From Verrucomicrobiota bacterium (GTDB lineage Bacteria; Verrucomicrobiota; Verrucomicrobiia; Chthoniobacterales; UBA10450), in the NCBI GenBank assembly GCA_003218475.1, contig QHNR01000011.1:1-42980 (forward strand): a stretch of DNA of 42,980 nucleotides, written 5' to 3'. The notes beneath the pieces are model-generated. The model had not been told where the DNA came from. It searched no databases and worked only from the letters and a program-made list of their open reading frames with translations. The position numbers and the translations under genes are program-made. This document shows positions 17,208 through 27,611 of the stretch, one piece after another; position 1 is the first letter of the stretch, and every line of letters starts with the position of its first letter.

Positions 17208-18851
17208 GTGAAACGCGGCCAGGTCATCGCCGACGGCCCGAACACCGATCGTGGGGAGCTTGCGCTGGGACGCAATGTGCTCGTCGCGTTCATGCCGTGG
17301 AACGGATACAACTTCGAAGATGCGATCATGATCTCCGAAAAGGTGGTGAAGGAAGACGTTTACACTTCGATCCACATTGACGAATTCGAGATCGGCGCGC
17401 GCGATACCAAGCTCGGTCCGGAGGAAATTACGCGGGACATTCCCAACGTTAGTGAAGAGGCTTTGCGCAACCTCGGCCCGGATGGCGTCGTGCGGGTCGG
17501 AGCGGAAGTGAAGCCGGGCGACATCCTGGTTGGAAAAATTACGCCGAAGAGCGAGACAGAATTGGCGCCGGAAGAACGCCTGCTTCGCGCGATCTTTGGC
17601 GAGAAAGCAGCAGACGTGAAGGATACATCGCTTACGGTCCCGTCCGGCACCTACGGGATCGTGATGGATGTAAAGGTCTCGTCCCGTCGCGAAGTCTCGC
17701 GCGAAAAGCTCACGCCAGCGGAAACTAGACGACAGCTTAAAACCATCAGCGAAGAGCATAAGCGAAAGAAAGAGGCGCTGATTGAACAATTGACCGATTC
17801 GCTTTCGAATGTCCTGCTGGGAGAAAAAGTCCCGCTTGATGTCGTAAACGCTAAGAACGGTGAGATCATTATTCCAGCCAATCGCAAAATCACCAAAACG
17901 CTGTTGCGCAAGCTGGCGACGGCGCATGATCACGTCGAGATCGATCCGAGTCCGATTCGCAACAGGATCCGTGAAATCATTGGCTCGTACGAGCACAAGT
18001 TTGCGGAGCTCGAGCTGGAGCGCGATCGCGCGACCGACCGGGTAGAGAGCGGAGACGATATCGACCCGGGAATCATCAAACAGGTGAAGGTTTATATCGC
18101 CAGCAAGCGGAAGCTCAGTGTCGGCGACAAGATGGCTGGGCGCCACGGCAACAAAGGCGTCGTCGCCCGAATCGTGCCTGAAGAAGACATGCCTTTCCTG
18201 GCAGACGGAACACCGGTTGAAATTGTGCTTAATCCGTTAGGGGTTCCCAGCCGCATGAATGTGGGACAAGTTTTGGAAACACACCTGGGCGTTGCTGCAA
18301 AGGCGCTCGGATTCAAAGTCGCGACTCCGGTGTTCGACGGAATCAAGGAGAAACAGATCGGCGAATACTTGAAGGATGCCAGAAAGAAGGAGGGCTTCAC
18401 TTGGGTGCAGGACAACGGTAAAGCGCGCCTTTTTGATGGACGCACTGGCGACGCGTTCGATCAGGAAGTGGTGGTTGGCCACATCTACATGATGAAGCTC
18501 GGTCACCTTGTCGCGGACAAGATTCACGCCCGCGCAGTCGGACCGTATTCGCTTGTTACTCAGCAGCCACTTGGCGGCAAAGCACAATATGGAGGCCAAC
18601 GCTTTGGCGAAATGGAAGTCTGGGCTCTTGAGGCGTACGGCGCCGCGTACACTTTACAGGAACTCCTGACCGTTAAGTCTGACGATGTGCAGGGCCGAAC
18701 CCGGATATACGAATCGATCGTGAAAGGCGACAACTCGCTCGAAGCAGGCACGCCCGAATCGTTCAACGTCCTGATTAAAGAAATGCAGAGCCTCGGCCTT
18801 GACGTGAAGGTTGGCGGGCAGCCGCCCAGCTTTCTGGAAAGCGTCGCATAA
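17208..18851 (+). CDS. rpoB: RNA polymerase beta subunit, C-terminal part
   Basis: This continues rpoB in the same frame after the TAA at 17196-17198. The first possible start is GTG 17208, preceded by AAGG (17197-17200) seven bases away, so reinitiation is conceivable. The 547 residues include [14 protein letters not shown], the catalytically important [11 protein letters not shown] loop, and the C-terminal [20 protein letters not shown] segment that contacts beta-prime. The break corresponds to about residue 770 of E. coli beta, inside a conserved core rather than at a known dispensable region, which argues against a natural split. rpoC follows after 28 bases. Confidence 0.9.
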   Translation: MKRGQVIADGPNTDRGELALGRNVLVAFMPWNGYNFEDAIMISEKVVKEDVYTSIHIDEFEIGARDTKLGPEEITRDIPNVSEEALRNLGPDGVVRVGAEVKPGDILVGKITPKSETELAPEERLLRAIFGEKAADVKDTSLTVPSGTYGIVMDVKVSSRREVSREKLTPAETRRQLKTISEEHKRKKEALIEQLTDSLSNVLLGEKVPLDVVNAKNGEIIIPANRKITKTLLRKLATAHDHVEIDPSPIRNRIREIIGSYEHKFAELELERDRATDRVESGDDIDPGIIKQVKVYIASKRKLSVGDKMAGRHGNKGVVARIVPEEDMPFLADGTPVEIVLNPLGVPSRMNVGQVLETHLGVAAKALGFKVATPVFDGIKEKQIGEYLKDARKKEGFTWVQDNGKARLFDGRTGDAFDQEVVVGHIYMMKLGHLVADKIHARAVGPYSLVTQQPLGGKAQYGGQRFGEMEVWALEAYGAAYTLQELLTVKSDDVQGRTRIYESIVKGDNSLEAGTPESFNVLIKEMQSLGLDVKVGGQPPSFLESVA

Positions 18852-18879
18852 TTTTAAATCACAACCATTTGAGAAAATC

Positions 18880-21800
18880 ATGAACGAACATTCCTGGCGT
18901 GAGTTAGTGGGCGAAGAGCGCCCCGTGGGTTTTGATCAAGTCGCGATCGGTGTTGCGTCGAGTGACACGATGCGGTCGTGGAGCAAAGGGGAAGTCAAGA
19001 ACCCCGAGACGATCAATTACCGCACATTCAAACCGGAGAAGGGTGGCCTTTTCTGCGAACGCATTTTCGGTCCGACGCGGGATTGGGAATGCTCCTGTGG
19101 AAAATACAAGCGGATCAAACACAAGGGAGTGATTTGCGACAGGTGTGGCGTGGAAGTAACACTGGCGCGTGTGCGCCGCGAACGGATGGGACACATCGAA
19201 TTGGCGGTGCCCGTTTCGCATATCTGGTTTTACAAATGCATGCCCTCGCGGATTGGGCTCATGCTCGACATGAGCGCCCGCCAGCTCGAGCGCGTCATCT
19301 ATTACGAGGATTACATCGTGATTGATCCGGGCAAGACGCCATTGCAGAAGACGCAGCTGCTCAATGAAGTCGAATACCGCGAGGCCCAAGAGCAATACGG
19401 CGAAGATTTCGTCGCCGGCATGGGCGCAGAAGCAATCCGGAAACTCCTGGCCGAGACCGACCTTAACAAGCTCAATAAAGAGCTTGAGAAAGCAATGGGT
19501 GCCACGAAGAGCAAGCAGATTCGCAAGAAACTCGCCAAGCGTCTCAAGCTCGTTCAAGGATTCCAGAATTCGCATGCGCGCCCTGAGTGGATGATTCTCG
19601 ACGTGTTGCCGGTCATTCCACCGGATTTGCGTCCTTTGGTTCCACTCGAAGGCGGCCGTTTTGCGACCTCGGACCTAAACGATCTCTATCGCCGGGTGAT
19701 TAATCGTAATAACAGGCTCAAAAACCTCCTCCTCCTCAAAACACCGGATGTCATCATTCGCAACGAAAAGCGAATGCTCCAAGAGGCGGTAGACGCTCTA
19801 TTCGATAACGGTAGACACGGTCGCGCAGTGACTGGCGCCGGCAATCGGCCCCTGAAATCGCTGAGCGACATGCTCAAAGGTAAGGGCGGCCGCTTTCGCC
19901 AAAACCTGCTCGGCAAACGCGTCGATTACTCAGGTCGGTCCGTGATTGTCATCGGCCCGGAGTTGAAGCTGCATCAATGCGGGTTGCCGAAGAAGATGGC
20001 GCTCGTGCTTTTCGAGCCCTTCATTATTCGCCGGCTAAAAGATCTCGGGTACGTGCACACGGTGCGCAGCGCGAAAAAGATGATCGAGCGCCAGACGCCT
20101 GAAGTCTGGGACATTCTTGAAGAAGTTACTAAAGGCCATCCGGTATTGCTCAACCGGGCGCCTACTTTGCATCGATTGTCAATTCAAGCGTTTGAACCAC
20201 AATTGATCGAGGGCGAAGCCATTCGCATTCATCCGCTGGTTTGCACTGCTTACAATGCGGACTTCGACGGAGACCAGATGGCGGTGCATGTACCGCTCTC
20301 AGTCGAGGCCCAAATGGAAGCGCGCATACTTATGCTCGCTCCAAATAACATTTTCTCTCCCTCCAGCGGTAAACCTATTACGACACCTTCTCAGGACATC
20401 ACGCTCGGCTGCTACTACCTCACTCAAAATCCCCGAGTTCTAGGTAAAGACGGTCAGCGCTCCCCGTTGTTTGCGGATGCCGCAGAAGTAGAATTCGCCA
20501 CGGCAGAGGGCACCGTTCGCACGCACGACAAGATCAGGATTAAAAACCCTGATTTTGGTAAGCAAACCATCTACGGGAATGCTGAAGCGAAAACCATCGA
20601 GACGACGCCAGGTCGAGTCATTTTCAATCAGATTTGGCCCAGCCAACTTGGATTTTTTAACAAGCCTGCCGGCAAAAAGCAGCTCAGCGATATTATCTGG
20701 CAGTGTTACCAAATCGCCGGGCCAGTGGAGACCGTCGCCACATTAGATAAGCTTAAGGAACTCGGGTTTAGCGAAGCGACCCGCGCCGGCATTTCGATTG
20801 GAATCTCGGACATGATCATTCCGAAGAAGAAAGAAACGGAATTGGAGAACGCTTACAAGCAGGTCCGGCAGGTGGAACAGCAATATCGTAAGGGTATCAT
20901 CACCGACGGTGAGCGTTATAACAAGATCATCGATATCTGGACGCACGCCGGTGATCAGATTTCTAACGTAATGTTCCGCGAGCTAGAGGAAAATCAGGAA
21001 CGGAAAGAGTATAATCCCATTCATCTGATGGTCGATTCCGGCGCGCGCGGAAATCGCCAGCAGGTCCGTCAGCTCGCAGGCATGCGCGGCTTGATGGCCA
21101 AACCTTCAGGCGAAATCATCGAGCGCCCGATCACGTCTAATTTCCGCGAGGGACTGAGTGTGCTCGAGTATTTCATTTCCACTCACGGCGCTCGCAAAGG
21201 TCTCGCCGATACGGCGCTAAAGACTGCTGATTCAGGCTATCTGACACGCAAACTGGTGGATGCTGCGCAGGACGTGATCATCAATGAACAAGACTGCGGC
21301 ACGGTAAACGGGATCGTGGTACGGTCCATTTACGAAGGCGACGAGGAGGTAGTCGACCTTGGGCAGCGCATTATTGGACGCGTCAGTTGCGAGACCATCC
21401 CGGACCCAGTGGATAAAAAGAAAAAAATCGTCAAAGCAAACCAGTACATTGATGAAAAGATTGCCGCAGACCTTCAGCGCGTGGGCGTGGAGAGCCTGAA
21501 GATTCGTTCGGTTCTTACGTGCGAGTGCGGCCGTGGAGTATGCGCGATGTGTTATGGGCGCAACCTCGCGACGGGCCAGTTCGTCAAGCTCGGCGAAGCT
21601 GTGGGAATTATCGCTGCCCAATCAATCGGTGAGCCCGGAACGCAATTGACGATGCGCACATTCCACATTGGCGGCACAGCCAGCCAAACTTTCAAGCAAC
21701 CGATCATCAAGGCGAAGAACGATGGCACTGTGCGCTTCAACGATCTGCGCACTGTGCAGGCGCTCGACGGTAGCTGGATCGTTCTCAATAAGAACGGTTC

Positions 21801-23001
21801 AATCAGTGTGCATAACGCCGAAGGGCGCGAGCTTGAGCGTTATAACGTCGTGATCGGCTCCATGATCTCCAAGGGCGACGGAGCGACAGTTAAGAAAGGC
21901 GAAACTTTCGTTCAATGGGACCCTTACAATGTGCCAATTCTCACGGATAAAGGCGGAAAGATCGAATTCCGCGATATGATTGCGGGTGTCACGATCAAGC
22001 GGGACGTCGATGAAGCGACCGGCCTCATGGGGACCGTGATCATCGAGCACAAGGAGGATTTGCACCCGCAGATTGTCATTGTGGAAGACAAGAAGGAAGT
22101 GCTTGCGAGCTACTCCATCCCGGCTGGCGCTCACGTCATTGTCGAGGAAGGCCAGAAAGTGCGCGCTGGCGCGTTGCTGGCGAAAACGCCGCGCAAAATC
22201 GCAAAGACGAAGGACATCACAGGAGGTCTGCCGCGAGTGGCCGAATTATTTGAAGCCCGCCGGCCGAAGGACGCAGCTGAAATTGCCAAGATCGACGGCA
22301 TCGTAACTGAGATGGGCGGAACTGTGCGCGGCAAACGACGCCTGATTCTAAAAGATCCGGACGCGGGAGCCGAAGAGGAGCATCTGATCCCACTGACCAA
22401 GCATATCATCGTGTTTAAAGGCGATTTCGTGAAGAAGGGTCAGCAACTCACTGAAGGTCCAATCGTGCCGCACGAGATTCTTGAAGTCTGCGGTCCGCAG
22501 GAATTGCAGGAGCATCTGGTTAATGAAGTGCAGGAGGTATACCGGTTGCAGGGCGTGGAAATCAACGACAAGCACATCGAGATCATCGTGCGTCAAATGT
22601 TACGCAAGGTGAAGATTACCGATCCCGGCGATACGTCGTTGCTCTGGGGCGATCAGGTGGACAAACTTGACTTCGAAGAGGAAAACAAAAAGGTCGTCGA
22701 AAAGGGTGGCAAACCAGCGGAGGCCGTTCCCGTACTGCTCGGCATCACGAAAGCTTCGCTTGAAACGGACAGCTTCATTTCTGCCGCCTCGTTCCAAGAT
22801 ACGACCCGCGTGCTCACCGAAGCGGCAACGCTCGGTAAAGTCGACAAGCTGCGTGGCTTCAAGGAAAACGTCATCATGGGTCACTTGATACCAGCCGGAA
22901 CTGGTTTTCCCGACCATCGCCAGATCAAGCTAGTCGAAAAAGGCGAGCCGATTGGTGCGCCTGTGATCGAAGAAGCCGAGCCACAGCCGGCGATTGGCTG
23001 A
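18880..23001 (+). CDS. rpoC: RNA polymerase beta-prime subunit
   Basis: The largest RNA polymerase subunit, 1373 residues and intact. ATG 18880 is chosen because the protein then begins [13 protein letters not shown]; the earlier ATG 18811 lies inside rpoB. The N-terminal zinc ribbon has Cys71, Cys73, Cys86 and Cys89. The catalytic [12 protein letters not shown] holds Asp461, Asp463 and Asp465 for the active-site magnesium. The second zinc site [11 protein letters not shown] starts near residue 881, followed by [18 protein letters not shown] of the trigger-loop region. The full length contrasts with the interrupted rpoB directly upstream. Confidence 0.98.
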   Translation: MNEHSWRELVGEERPVGFDQVAIGVASSDTMRSWSKGEVKNPETINYRTFKPEKGGLFCERIFGPTRDWECSCGKYKRIKHKGVICDRCGVEVTLARVRRERMGHIELAVPVSHIWFYKCMPSRIGLMLDMSARQLERVIYYEDYIVIDPGKTPLQKTQLLNEVEYREAQEQYGEDFVAGMGAEAIRKLLAETDLNKLNKELEKAMGATKSKQIRKKLAKRLKLVQGFQNSHARPEWMILDVLPVIPPDLRPLVPLEGGRFATSDLNDLYRRVINRNNRLKNLLLLKTPDVIIRNEKRMLQEAVDALFDNGRHGRAVTGAGNRPLKSLSDMLKGKGGRFRQNLLGKRVDYSGRSVIVIGPELKLHQCGLPKKMALVLFEPFIIRRLKDLGYVHTVRSAKKMIERQTPEVWDILEEVTKGHPVLLNRAPTLHRLSIQAFEPQLIEGEAIRIHPLVCTAYNADFDGDQMAVHVPLSVEAQMEARILMLAPNNIFSPSSGKPITTPSQDITLGCYYLTQNPRVLGKDGQRSPLFADAAEVEFATAEGTVRTHDKIRIKNPDFGKQTIYGNAEAKTIETTPGRVIFNQIWPSQLGFFNKPAGKKQLSDIIWQCYQIAGPVETVATLDKLKELGFSEATRAGISIGISDMIIPKKKETELENAYKQVRQVEQQYRKGIITDGERYNKIIDIWTHAGDQISNVMFRELEENQERKEYNPIHLMVDSGARGNRQQVRQLAGMRGLMAKPSGEIIERPITSNFREGLSVLEYFISTHGARKGLADTALKTADSGYLTRKLVDAAQDVIINEQDCGTVNGIVVRSIYEGDEEVVDLGQRIIGRVSCETIPDPVDKKKKIVKANQYIDEKIAADLQRVGVESLKIRSVLTCECGRGVCAMCYGRNLATGQFVKLGEAVGIIAAQSIGEPGTQLTMRTFHIGGTASQTFKQPIIKAKNDGTVRFNDLRTVQALDGSWIVLNKNGSISVHNAEGRELERYNVVIGSMISKGDGATVKKGETFVQWDPYNVPILTDKGGKIEFRDMIAGVTIKRDVDEATGLMGTVIIEHKEDLHPQIVIVEDKKEVLASYSIPAGAHVIVEEGQKVRAGALLAKTPRKIAKTKDITGGLPRVAELFEARRPKDAAEIAKIDGIVTEMGGTVRGKRRLILKDPDAGAEEEHLIPLTKHIIVFKGDFVKKGQQLTEGPIVPHEILEVCGPQELQEHLVNEVQEVYRLQGVEINDKHIEIIVRQMLRKVKITDPGDTSLLWGDQVDKLDFEEENKKVVEKGGKPAEAVPVLLGITKASLETDSFISAASFQDTTRVLTEAATLGKVDKLRGFKENVIMGHLIPAGTGFPDHRQIKLVEKGEPIGAPVIEEAEPQPAIG

Positions 23002-23003
23002 GC

Positions 23004-23033
23004 AAGGCCCCTTGAGCCAATTGTAGGGGGCTT
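23004..23033 (+). terminator. Possible terminator after rpoC
   Basis: AAGGCCCCT (23004-23012) and AGGGGGCTT (23025-23033) form a stem with one mismatch and a loop of about 12 bases. Only a weak T-rich tail follows, so this is tentative. Confidence 0.4.
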
Positions 23034-23083
23034 CCGTGTTCCGAAGCCTTTCGTCGTAGTTCACAGAATGGAGCCGGCGGGCG

Positions 23084-23141
23084 CCGAGCGACATAGACGG
23101 GCAGCCCGAGAGGGTGAGCGAGCTGGCGCGAGCGAATCAAA
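23084..23141. repeat. Repeat related to the element at 27199-27255
   Basis: CGAGCGACATAGACGGGCAG and the closing GCGAGCGAATCAA resemble the sequence after ligD at 27199-27255 (CGCGAGATAGACGGTC and GCGAGCGAATCAA). The right end of this copy supplies part of the promoter of the next gene. Confidence 0.5.
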
Positions 23142-23152
23142 CGGCCTAGAAT
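23124..23152 (+). promoter_or_regulatory. Promoter abutting the cobalamin adenosyltransferase gene
   Basis: TGGCGC (23124-23129), a 17-base spacer and TAGAAT (23147-23152), then 6 bases to ATG 23159. A leaderless transcript is predicted. The -35 box lies within the repeat at 23084-23141. Confidence 0.5.
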
Positions 23153-23158
23153 TGGCCG

Positions 23159-23704
23159 ATGTCGATCGTCACTAAAACCGGCGACAATGGCGAAACATCG
23201 CTCATGTATGGCCGTCGTCTGTCGAAAGCCGATCCCCGTGTTGACGCTTACGGATCTATCGATGAGCTAACGGCCGCGCTCGGTCTCGCCCGATCCAGTT
23301 CACCCGATAAATTGATTTCGGACGAAATCCTCGCCGCACAAAAAGACTTGATCGTTGTGATGGGTGAGCTGGCCACGGCGCCAAGCGATCGGGAGCGTTA
23401 CGTCAAAGATGGGTTTCAACTTACGACTTCGGCGATGGTGGACCGTGTCACAGCGGTCATTCTCGATCTCGAGAAAGACAAATCGCTTTATCCGAAAGGC
23501 TGGGTGATTCCCGGCGCCACCGCGTTTTCCGCGGCTCTGGATTTTGCACGCGCAACATGCCGCCGCGCGGAGCGGCACATCGCCGCACTCAGTACCACCG
23601 AGAAAGATTTCAACCCTGAGATTTTGCGTTATGTGAACCGTCTTTCTGATCTCTGCTGGATTTTGGCGAGACGCGCAGAGAAGCACTCGCGAACCTCCGG
23701 TTAG
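23159..23704 (+). CDS. PduO-type cob(I)alamin adenosyltransferase
   Basis: This enzyme transfers the adenosyl group of ATP to cob(I)alamin, making coenzyme B12. The 181 residues show the N-terminal ATP motif TKTGDNGETSL (residues 5-15), DPRVDAYGSIDELTAALG, and the helix ARATCRRAERH near 144-154 with its conserved Arg and Glu. The length fits the family. No cobalamin riboswitch is visible upstream; the promoter abuts the start codon. Its position between rpoC and rpsB is not functional clustering with B12 genes. Confidence 0.93.
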   Translation: MSIVTKTGDNGETSLMYGRRLSKADPRVDAYGSIDELTAALGLARSSSPDKLISDEILAAQKDLIVVMGELATAPSDRERYVKDGFQLTTSAMVDRVTAVILDLEKDKSLYPKGWVIPGATAFSAALDFARATCRRAERHIAALSTTEKDFNPEILRYVNRLSDLCWILARRAEKHSRTSG

Positions 23705-23882
23705 CGGCGCGCTTACTCAGTTTTAGCGCACGATGCAGGCCGGATTTGAGTTGAGTTATCATCGATCCCAAGGCAGATTAATAGGCGGAAAAGACACCGC
23801 AATTTCAGGTTGCGCACCGGCGTGTGCTGTAGCATCTTCACGCTCCCGCTCTGGAAGCTCCGGCCCTCGGGGAATTTCTCTT

Positions 23883-24614
23883 ATGGCAGATACAACAGAA
23901 TTAGTGCCTGAACTATTGGAAGCTGGTGTCCATTTTGGACACCAGACGAAGCGTTGGAATCCGAAGATGAAGCCTTTCATCTTCGAACAACGTAATCAGA
24001 TTTACATCATCAATTTGGACGAGACCGTTCTTCAACTTCGGCGGGCCAAGGAATTTCTCCAAGAGGTCACGCGTCGCGGCGGCAGGATCTTATTTGTCGG
24101 CTGCAAAAAGCAGGCGCAGGAGGCGATCAAGGAGGCGGCACTTGCTTGCGGGCAATTTTACGTGAATCAACGTTGGCTCGGCGGCACGTTGACTAATCTC
24201 GCTACGATTCGCAAGAGCATTGGGCGATTGAGATATATCGAAGAGATCGAGCAGTCGCCCGAATACAAAAAAATGGGAAAACAGGAATTGGCTGCGCTTA
24301 ATCGCGAGGCGGCGAAGCTCCGACGCAACCTCGAGGGCATAATCGATATGTCGCAGTTACCCGACGCCCTGATCGTGATTGACACGATCCGCGAGCAAAA
24401 CGCAGTGAATGAGGCGCGGCGCCTCGGGATTCCAGTAGTCGCCGTTGTCGACACTAATGCCGATCCCGAGATCATTGATTATCCAATCGCCGGCAATGAC
24501 GACGCGATTCGCGCTATCCGCGTAATGTTGCGAGAGCTTGTGGATGCCATTGTTTCGGCAAGCAACGAAGCGCGCATTCGCGAGCAGGTCGAAATGGCTG
24601 GCGTCTCAGCCTGA
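23883..24614 (+). CDS. rpsB: 30S ribosomal protein S2
   Basis: S2 binds the back of the 30S body. ATG 23883 (MADTTELVPELLEAGVHFGH) is preferred over an in-frame ATG 150 bases upstream because it matches the family start and has a GGGGAA stretch about 8 bases before it. The 243 residues carry GVHFGHQTKRWNPKM, QRWLGGTLTN and VDTNADPEIIDYPIAGNDDA. It pairs with tsf 50 bases downstream, the standard rpsB-tsf operon. Confidence 0.97.
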   Translation: MADTTELVPELLEAGVHFGHQTKRWNPKMKPFIFEQRNQIYIINLDETVLQLRRAKEFLQEVTRRGGRILFVGCKKQAQEAIKEAALACGQFYVNQRWLGGTLTNLATIRKSIGRLRYIEEIEQSPEYKKMGKQELAALNREAAKLRRNLEGIIDMSQLPDALIVIDTIREQNAVNEARRLGIPVVAVVDTNADPEIIDYPIAGNDDAIRAIRVMLRELVDAIVSASNEARIREQVEMAGVSA

Positions 24615-24664
24615 ACCTTGCGTTGTCATCAGCACAGCGCCTGACACTAACGATTTAACACCTG

Positions 24665-25282
24665 ATGAACACAACGACTGACATCGATCCACAACTGGTG
24701 AAACAGCTCCGCGAAAAAACCAACGCGGGCTTTATGGATTGTAAGCGCGCTCTCGTCGAGAGCGGCGGTGATCTGCCCAAAGCGGAGGCGATCTTGCGGA
24801 CCAAAGGAATCGCAAGCGCCGGAAAAAAGGCCGCACGCGCAACGAAGGAGGGGATTGTGGCTTCCTACATTCACCTGCAAGGCAAGGTTGGCGTACTCGT
24901 GGAGGTGAATTGTGAGACCGATTTTGTGGCGCGGAACGAGAATTTCCGCGAGTTCGTGAAAGATATCACGTTGCATATCGCGGCAGCGCATCCGCTCTAC
25001 GTTAGTCGCGCGGATGTTCCCGGTAATCTGATCGAAGCTGAGCGCGAGATTTACAAGGCCCAGGTAAAAGATAAACCGGATAATGTTGCGGAGAAGATTG
25101 TCGAAGGAAAGCTCGAGAAATTCTACAGCACTGTTTGCCTGCTCGAACAAGCGTTTATCAAGAATCCCGACGTGACCATCAAAGATTTGCTCAGTGGCAA
25201 GATCGCCGAGCTAGGCGAGAACATCGTAATCCGCCGCTTTGTTCGCTATCTCGTTGGCGAGCCGCTGCCGTCGGAAACATAA
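24665..25282 (+). CDS. tsf: Elongation factor Ts
   Basis: EF-Ts recycles EF-Tu by exchanging GDP for GTP. The 205 residues contain the N-terminal LREKTNAGFMDCKRAL, the contact motif NCETDFVARN, and a C-terminal coiled region. This is the short form, with a single core-like domain, well below the 283 residues of E. coli EF-Ts but common in several phyla. It directly follows rpsB. Confidence 0.96.
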   Translation: MNTTTDIDPQLVKQLREKTNAGFMDCKRALVESGGDLPKAEAILRTKGIASAGKKAARATKEGIVASYIHLQGKVGVLVEVNCETDFVARNENFREFVKDITLHIAAAHPLYVSRADVPGNLIEAEREIYKAQVKDKPDNVAEKIVEGKLEKFYSTVCLLEQAFIKNPDVTIKDLLSGKIAELGENIVIRRFVRYLVGEPLPSET

Positions 25283-25346
25283 GCGCTCTGGCAGTCTTCG
25301 GGCTAGGCGCCCCGCGTTAGACTGCGGATTCAAATCGTGTTTGGGC

Positions 25347-25373
25347 TGTAGTGTCCGCTGTCCTCAGCGGATT
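25347..25373. repeat. TGTAG-family repeat, half copy
   Basis: These 27 bases, beginning TGTAGTGTCCGCTGTCCTC, are identical to the left arm of the element at 136-212. No right arm is evident, so this is a solo half-element in the tsf-ligD gap. Confidence 0.7.
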
Positions 25374-25414
25374 GCGCACGTGCCATTCGGGCGATCCGTG
25401 GTTAATTTGCCGCA

Positions 25415-27175
25415 ATGGGACTGGCCGAATACAAGCAGAAACGCGATTTCAAGAAGACAGCCGAGCCGGCAGGCAAACCCTTGCCGAAGAAAGTCAAAGG
25501 CGCGTCACGGTTTGTGATTCAAAAACATGCTGCGCGCCGTTTGCACTACGATTTCCGTCTGGAGATGGAAGGCGTTTTGAAATCCTGGGCACTGCCGAAA
25601 GGACTTCCCTGGAAACGGGGCGAAAAACATCTCGCCGTCGAAGTGGAAGATCATCCGATCGAATACGAAGACTTCGAGGGCGTAATTCCGGAAGGACAAT
25701 ACGGCGGCGGCACTGTGATGGTTTGGGACCGCGGCTCTTATTACGTTTACGGTGAACAGCCGCTGAAATCGTTACGCGAGGGCAAGCTTCACCTGGTTCT
25801 CGACGGTCAAAAGGCGAAAGGCGAATGGACCCTTGTGCGGATTCGCAGTCGTGATGGTGAGAAAAATCAGTGGCTAATCCTAAAGACGGGCGCCGACGCC
25901 AAACCGATTTCGAAAAAACTCGAAGATCAATCGGTGAAGACACAACGCACAATGAAGCAAATCGCCGAAGCTCGTGATGCTGAGTGGCAGTCCAATCGCC
26001 AAACAGATGAAAGCCCAACGTCGCAATTTAAAGCGCGGATTCGCCAGGCGATGGCAGCGAGCGGTGTTGTAGCTCGCGACCGCTCGCCACGGCAGAGCCC
26101 GTCCAAGGCGGAGGCGGGCCGGGCGCGCCGGGAAAGCACCGCTGGCGGCGCTCGCGGACGGCTTGGCAGTCCGTCCTTAGCAGATCTGCCTTCCGCAAAG
26201 CCGCGTTTCATTGAGCCAATGAAAGCGAAGCTGGTTGAGAAACCGCCTGCGACGGATGATTGGGTCTATGAACTCAAGTTTGACGGCATTCGCCTGATCG
26301 CACTCAAGTCGGACAAAAGAGTTTCGTTGCTGTCCCGAAATGAAAACGAGTTGTCTGGACGATTCCCGGAAATCGTCGAGGCCATAAAGAATTTGCCGAC
26401 ACGCGAATTCGTCATTGATGGCGAAGTCGTTGCGCTCGACGATGAAGGCCGTTCGTCTTTTCAACTGCTGCAAGCGCTCGAGATGGAGAGGCGAAAGAAC
26501 CCCGTTTATTTCTACGCGTTCGACATGCTCCAGCTCGACGGAAAAAGCTTGCTTGGTCTGCAGCTGGAGGGCCGGAAGGAATTTCTCGAAGAGCTTTGCG
26601 CCGGCGCGGGTGATCCGGTCCGTTACTCAGGCGTAATTGGCGGCGACGCAAAGCGGCTTCTGGAAGAAGTCAAACGCCGCGGTCTGGAAGGTCTTATCGG
26701 CAAACAGCGTAACTCAGTTTACGAGCCTGGCCGCCGAAGCGGCGCATGGATCAAGCTCAAATGTGTGGACGAACAGGAATTTGTCATCGGCGGATACACG
26801 CCACCGCAGGGCGCGCGCAAACATTTCGGCGCAATCCTCGTTGGTTATTATGACAACAACAAACTCGTTTTCGCCGGGAAAGTTGGCACGGGCTTTACTG
26901 CGAAATCGTTATCGATATTGCACAAAAAACTCCAAAAAGAAGCGCGGGACGATTGTCCGTTTGTCGATTTGCCATCGAAACAAAACGGGCAATGGGTGCA
27001 AGGAATCACGCCTTCAATGATGAAAAAGATGCACTGGGTAAATCCGAAATTTGTCGCTCAAATCAAATTCGCCGAGTGGACGCGAGACAAAAAACTACGT
27101 GCTCCCGTGTTCCTCGGCCTACGAGATGACAAAAGGCCGACCGAAGTTGTGCGAGAAGCATCCACGAGGCCCTAG
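25415..27175 (+). CDS. ligD: LigD-type DNA ligase: 3'-phosphoesterase plus ATP-dependent ligase
   Basis: It repairs double-strand breaks in bacterial end-joining. Residues 30-165 are the phosphoesterase domain, with QKHAARRLHYDFRLE carrying His38, His44 and Asp46, and EGVIPEGQYGGGTV. A basic, low-complexity linker (about 205-255) looks repeat-derived. The ligase domain starts near 261; ELKFDGIR carries the adenylated Lys288, and the OB-fold part ends with EWTRDKKLRAPVFLGLRDDK. The polymerase domain found in three-domain LigD is missing here but occurs as a separate gene at 38509-39426. No Ku gene is in the window. A diverged copy of the C-terminus follows the stop at 27255-27352. Confidence 0.93.
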   Translation: MGLAEYKQKRDFKKTAEPAGKPLPKKVKGASRFVIQKHAARRLHYDFRLEMEGVLKSWALPKGLPWKRGEKHLAVEVEDHPIEYEDFEGVIPEGQYGGGTVMVWDRGSYYVYGEQPLKSLREGKLHLVLDGQKAKGEWTLVRIRSRDGEKNQWLILKTGADAKPISKKLEDQSVKTQRTMKQIAEARDAEWQSNRQTDESPTSQFKARIRQAMAASGVVARDRSPRQSPSKAEAGRARRESTAGGARGRLGSPSLADLPSAKPRFIEPMKAKLVEKPPATDDWVYELKFDGIRLIALKSDKRVSLLSRNENELSGRFPEIVEAIKNLPTREFVIDGEVVALDDEGRSSFQLLQALEMERRKNPVYFYAFDMLQLDGKSLLGLQLEGRKEFLEELCAGAGDPVRYSGVIGGDAKRLLEEVKRRGLEGLIGKQRNSVYEPGRRSGAWIKLKCVDEQEFVIGGYTPPQGARKHFGAILVGYYDNNKLVFAGKVGTGFTAKSLSILHKKLQKEARDDCPFVDLPSKQNGQWVQGITPSMMKKMHWVNPKFVAQIKFAEWTRDKKLRAPVFLGLRDDKRPTEVVREASTRP

Positions 27176-27255
27176 TCGAACCGAGCGGCTAGGGATGCCG
27201 CGAGATAGACGGTCAAGTTCGCCGCGGCGAATGAGCTCGCGGGAAGCGAGCGAAT
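27169..27255. repeat. Palindromic repeat at the ligD 3' end
   Basis: GGCCCTAG (27169-27176) pairs with the CTAGGG that starts at 27190. Then comes TTCGCCGCGGCGAA (27218-27231), a perfect 14-base palindrome. The segment from 27199 resembles 23084-23141. It lies exactly between ligD and the duplicated ligD fragment. Confidence 0.55.
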
Positions 27256-27352
27256 CAATGGACCCGAGACAAGAAATTAGGTGCACCCGTTTTCCTTGGT
27301 TTACGCGAAGATAAAAAGCCGACCGACGTTGCCCAGCCCCAGTTTGGCTGAC
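27255..27352 (+). pseudogene. Diverged duplicate of the ligD C-terminus
   Basis: The frame here encodes QWTRDKKLGAPVFLGLREDK, followed by KPTDVAQ and a stop at 27350-27352. It closely parallels the real ligD end, EWTRDKKLRAPVFLGLRDDK followed by RPTEVV. The copies differ at many third positions, so this is not a recent duplication. It has no start codon of its own. Likely origins are recombination with another ligD homologue, or the older 3' end displaced by the repeat between them. Confidence 0.75.
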
Positions 27353-27353
27353 T

Positions 27354-27611
27354 ATGTATTACGTTTATTTACTGCAATCACCGAAAGCTGATGACATTTA
27401 CATCGGCTTTACCCCTGATCTCCGTCGCAGAATGCGCGAACATCGAACTGAGCATCGACTTTGGAGGCTCGTCTATTACGAGGCATATGCTTCAGAAAAG
27501 GACGCTCGCCTCCGCGAACAACGGCTGAAGCAACATGGATCAGGCAAGGTCGAGCTAAAGAAACGGTTGCGGCATAGTTTTGAGCTGCACAGTCAAACTG
27601 GAGCTGGGTAA
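27354..27611 (+). CDS. GIY-YIG nuclease-superfamily protein
   Basis: The 85 residues form a single GIY-YIG domain: YYVYLLQSPKADDIYIGFTPDLRRRMREH carries the YVY and YIG strands and the conserved arginine, and the RLREQRLKQ helix follows. This is the size and layout of the small UPF0213/YhbQ-like family. The DNA or RNA substrate is not known. The stop TAA overlaps the ATG of the next gene by one base (TAATG), suggesting coupled translation. It lies directly behind the ligD fragment, so a repair link is possible but unproven. Confidence 0.88.
   Translation: MYYVYLLQSPKADDIYIGFTPDLRRRMREHRTEHRLWRLVYYEAYASEKDARLREQRLKQHGSGKVELKKRLRHSFELHSQTGAG

Noticed and set aside
15057-18851. Programmed readthrough or recoding of the rpoB TAA as a novel system.
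   Set aside because: There is no selenocysteine- or pyrrolysine-type signal I can see, TAA is the least leaky stop, and rpoC and other genes use TAA normally. Error is more likely, so it is listed only as a check.
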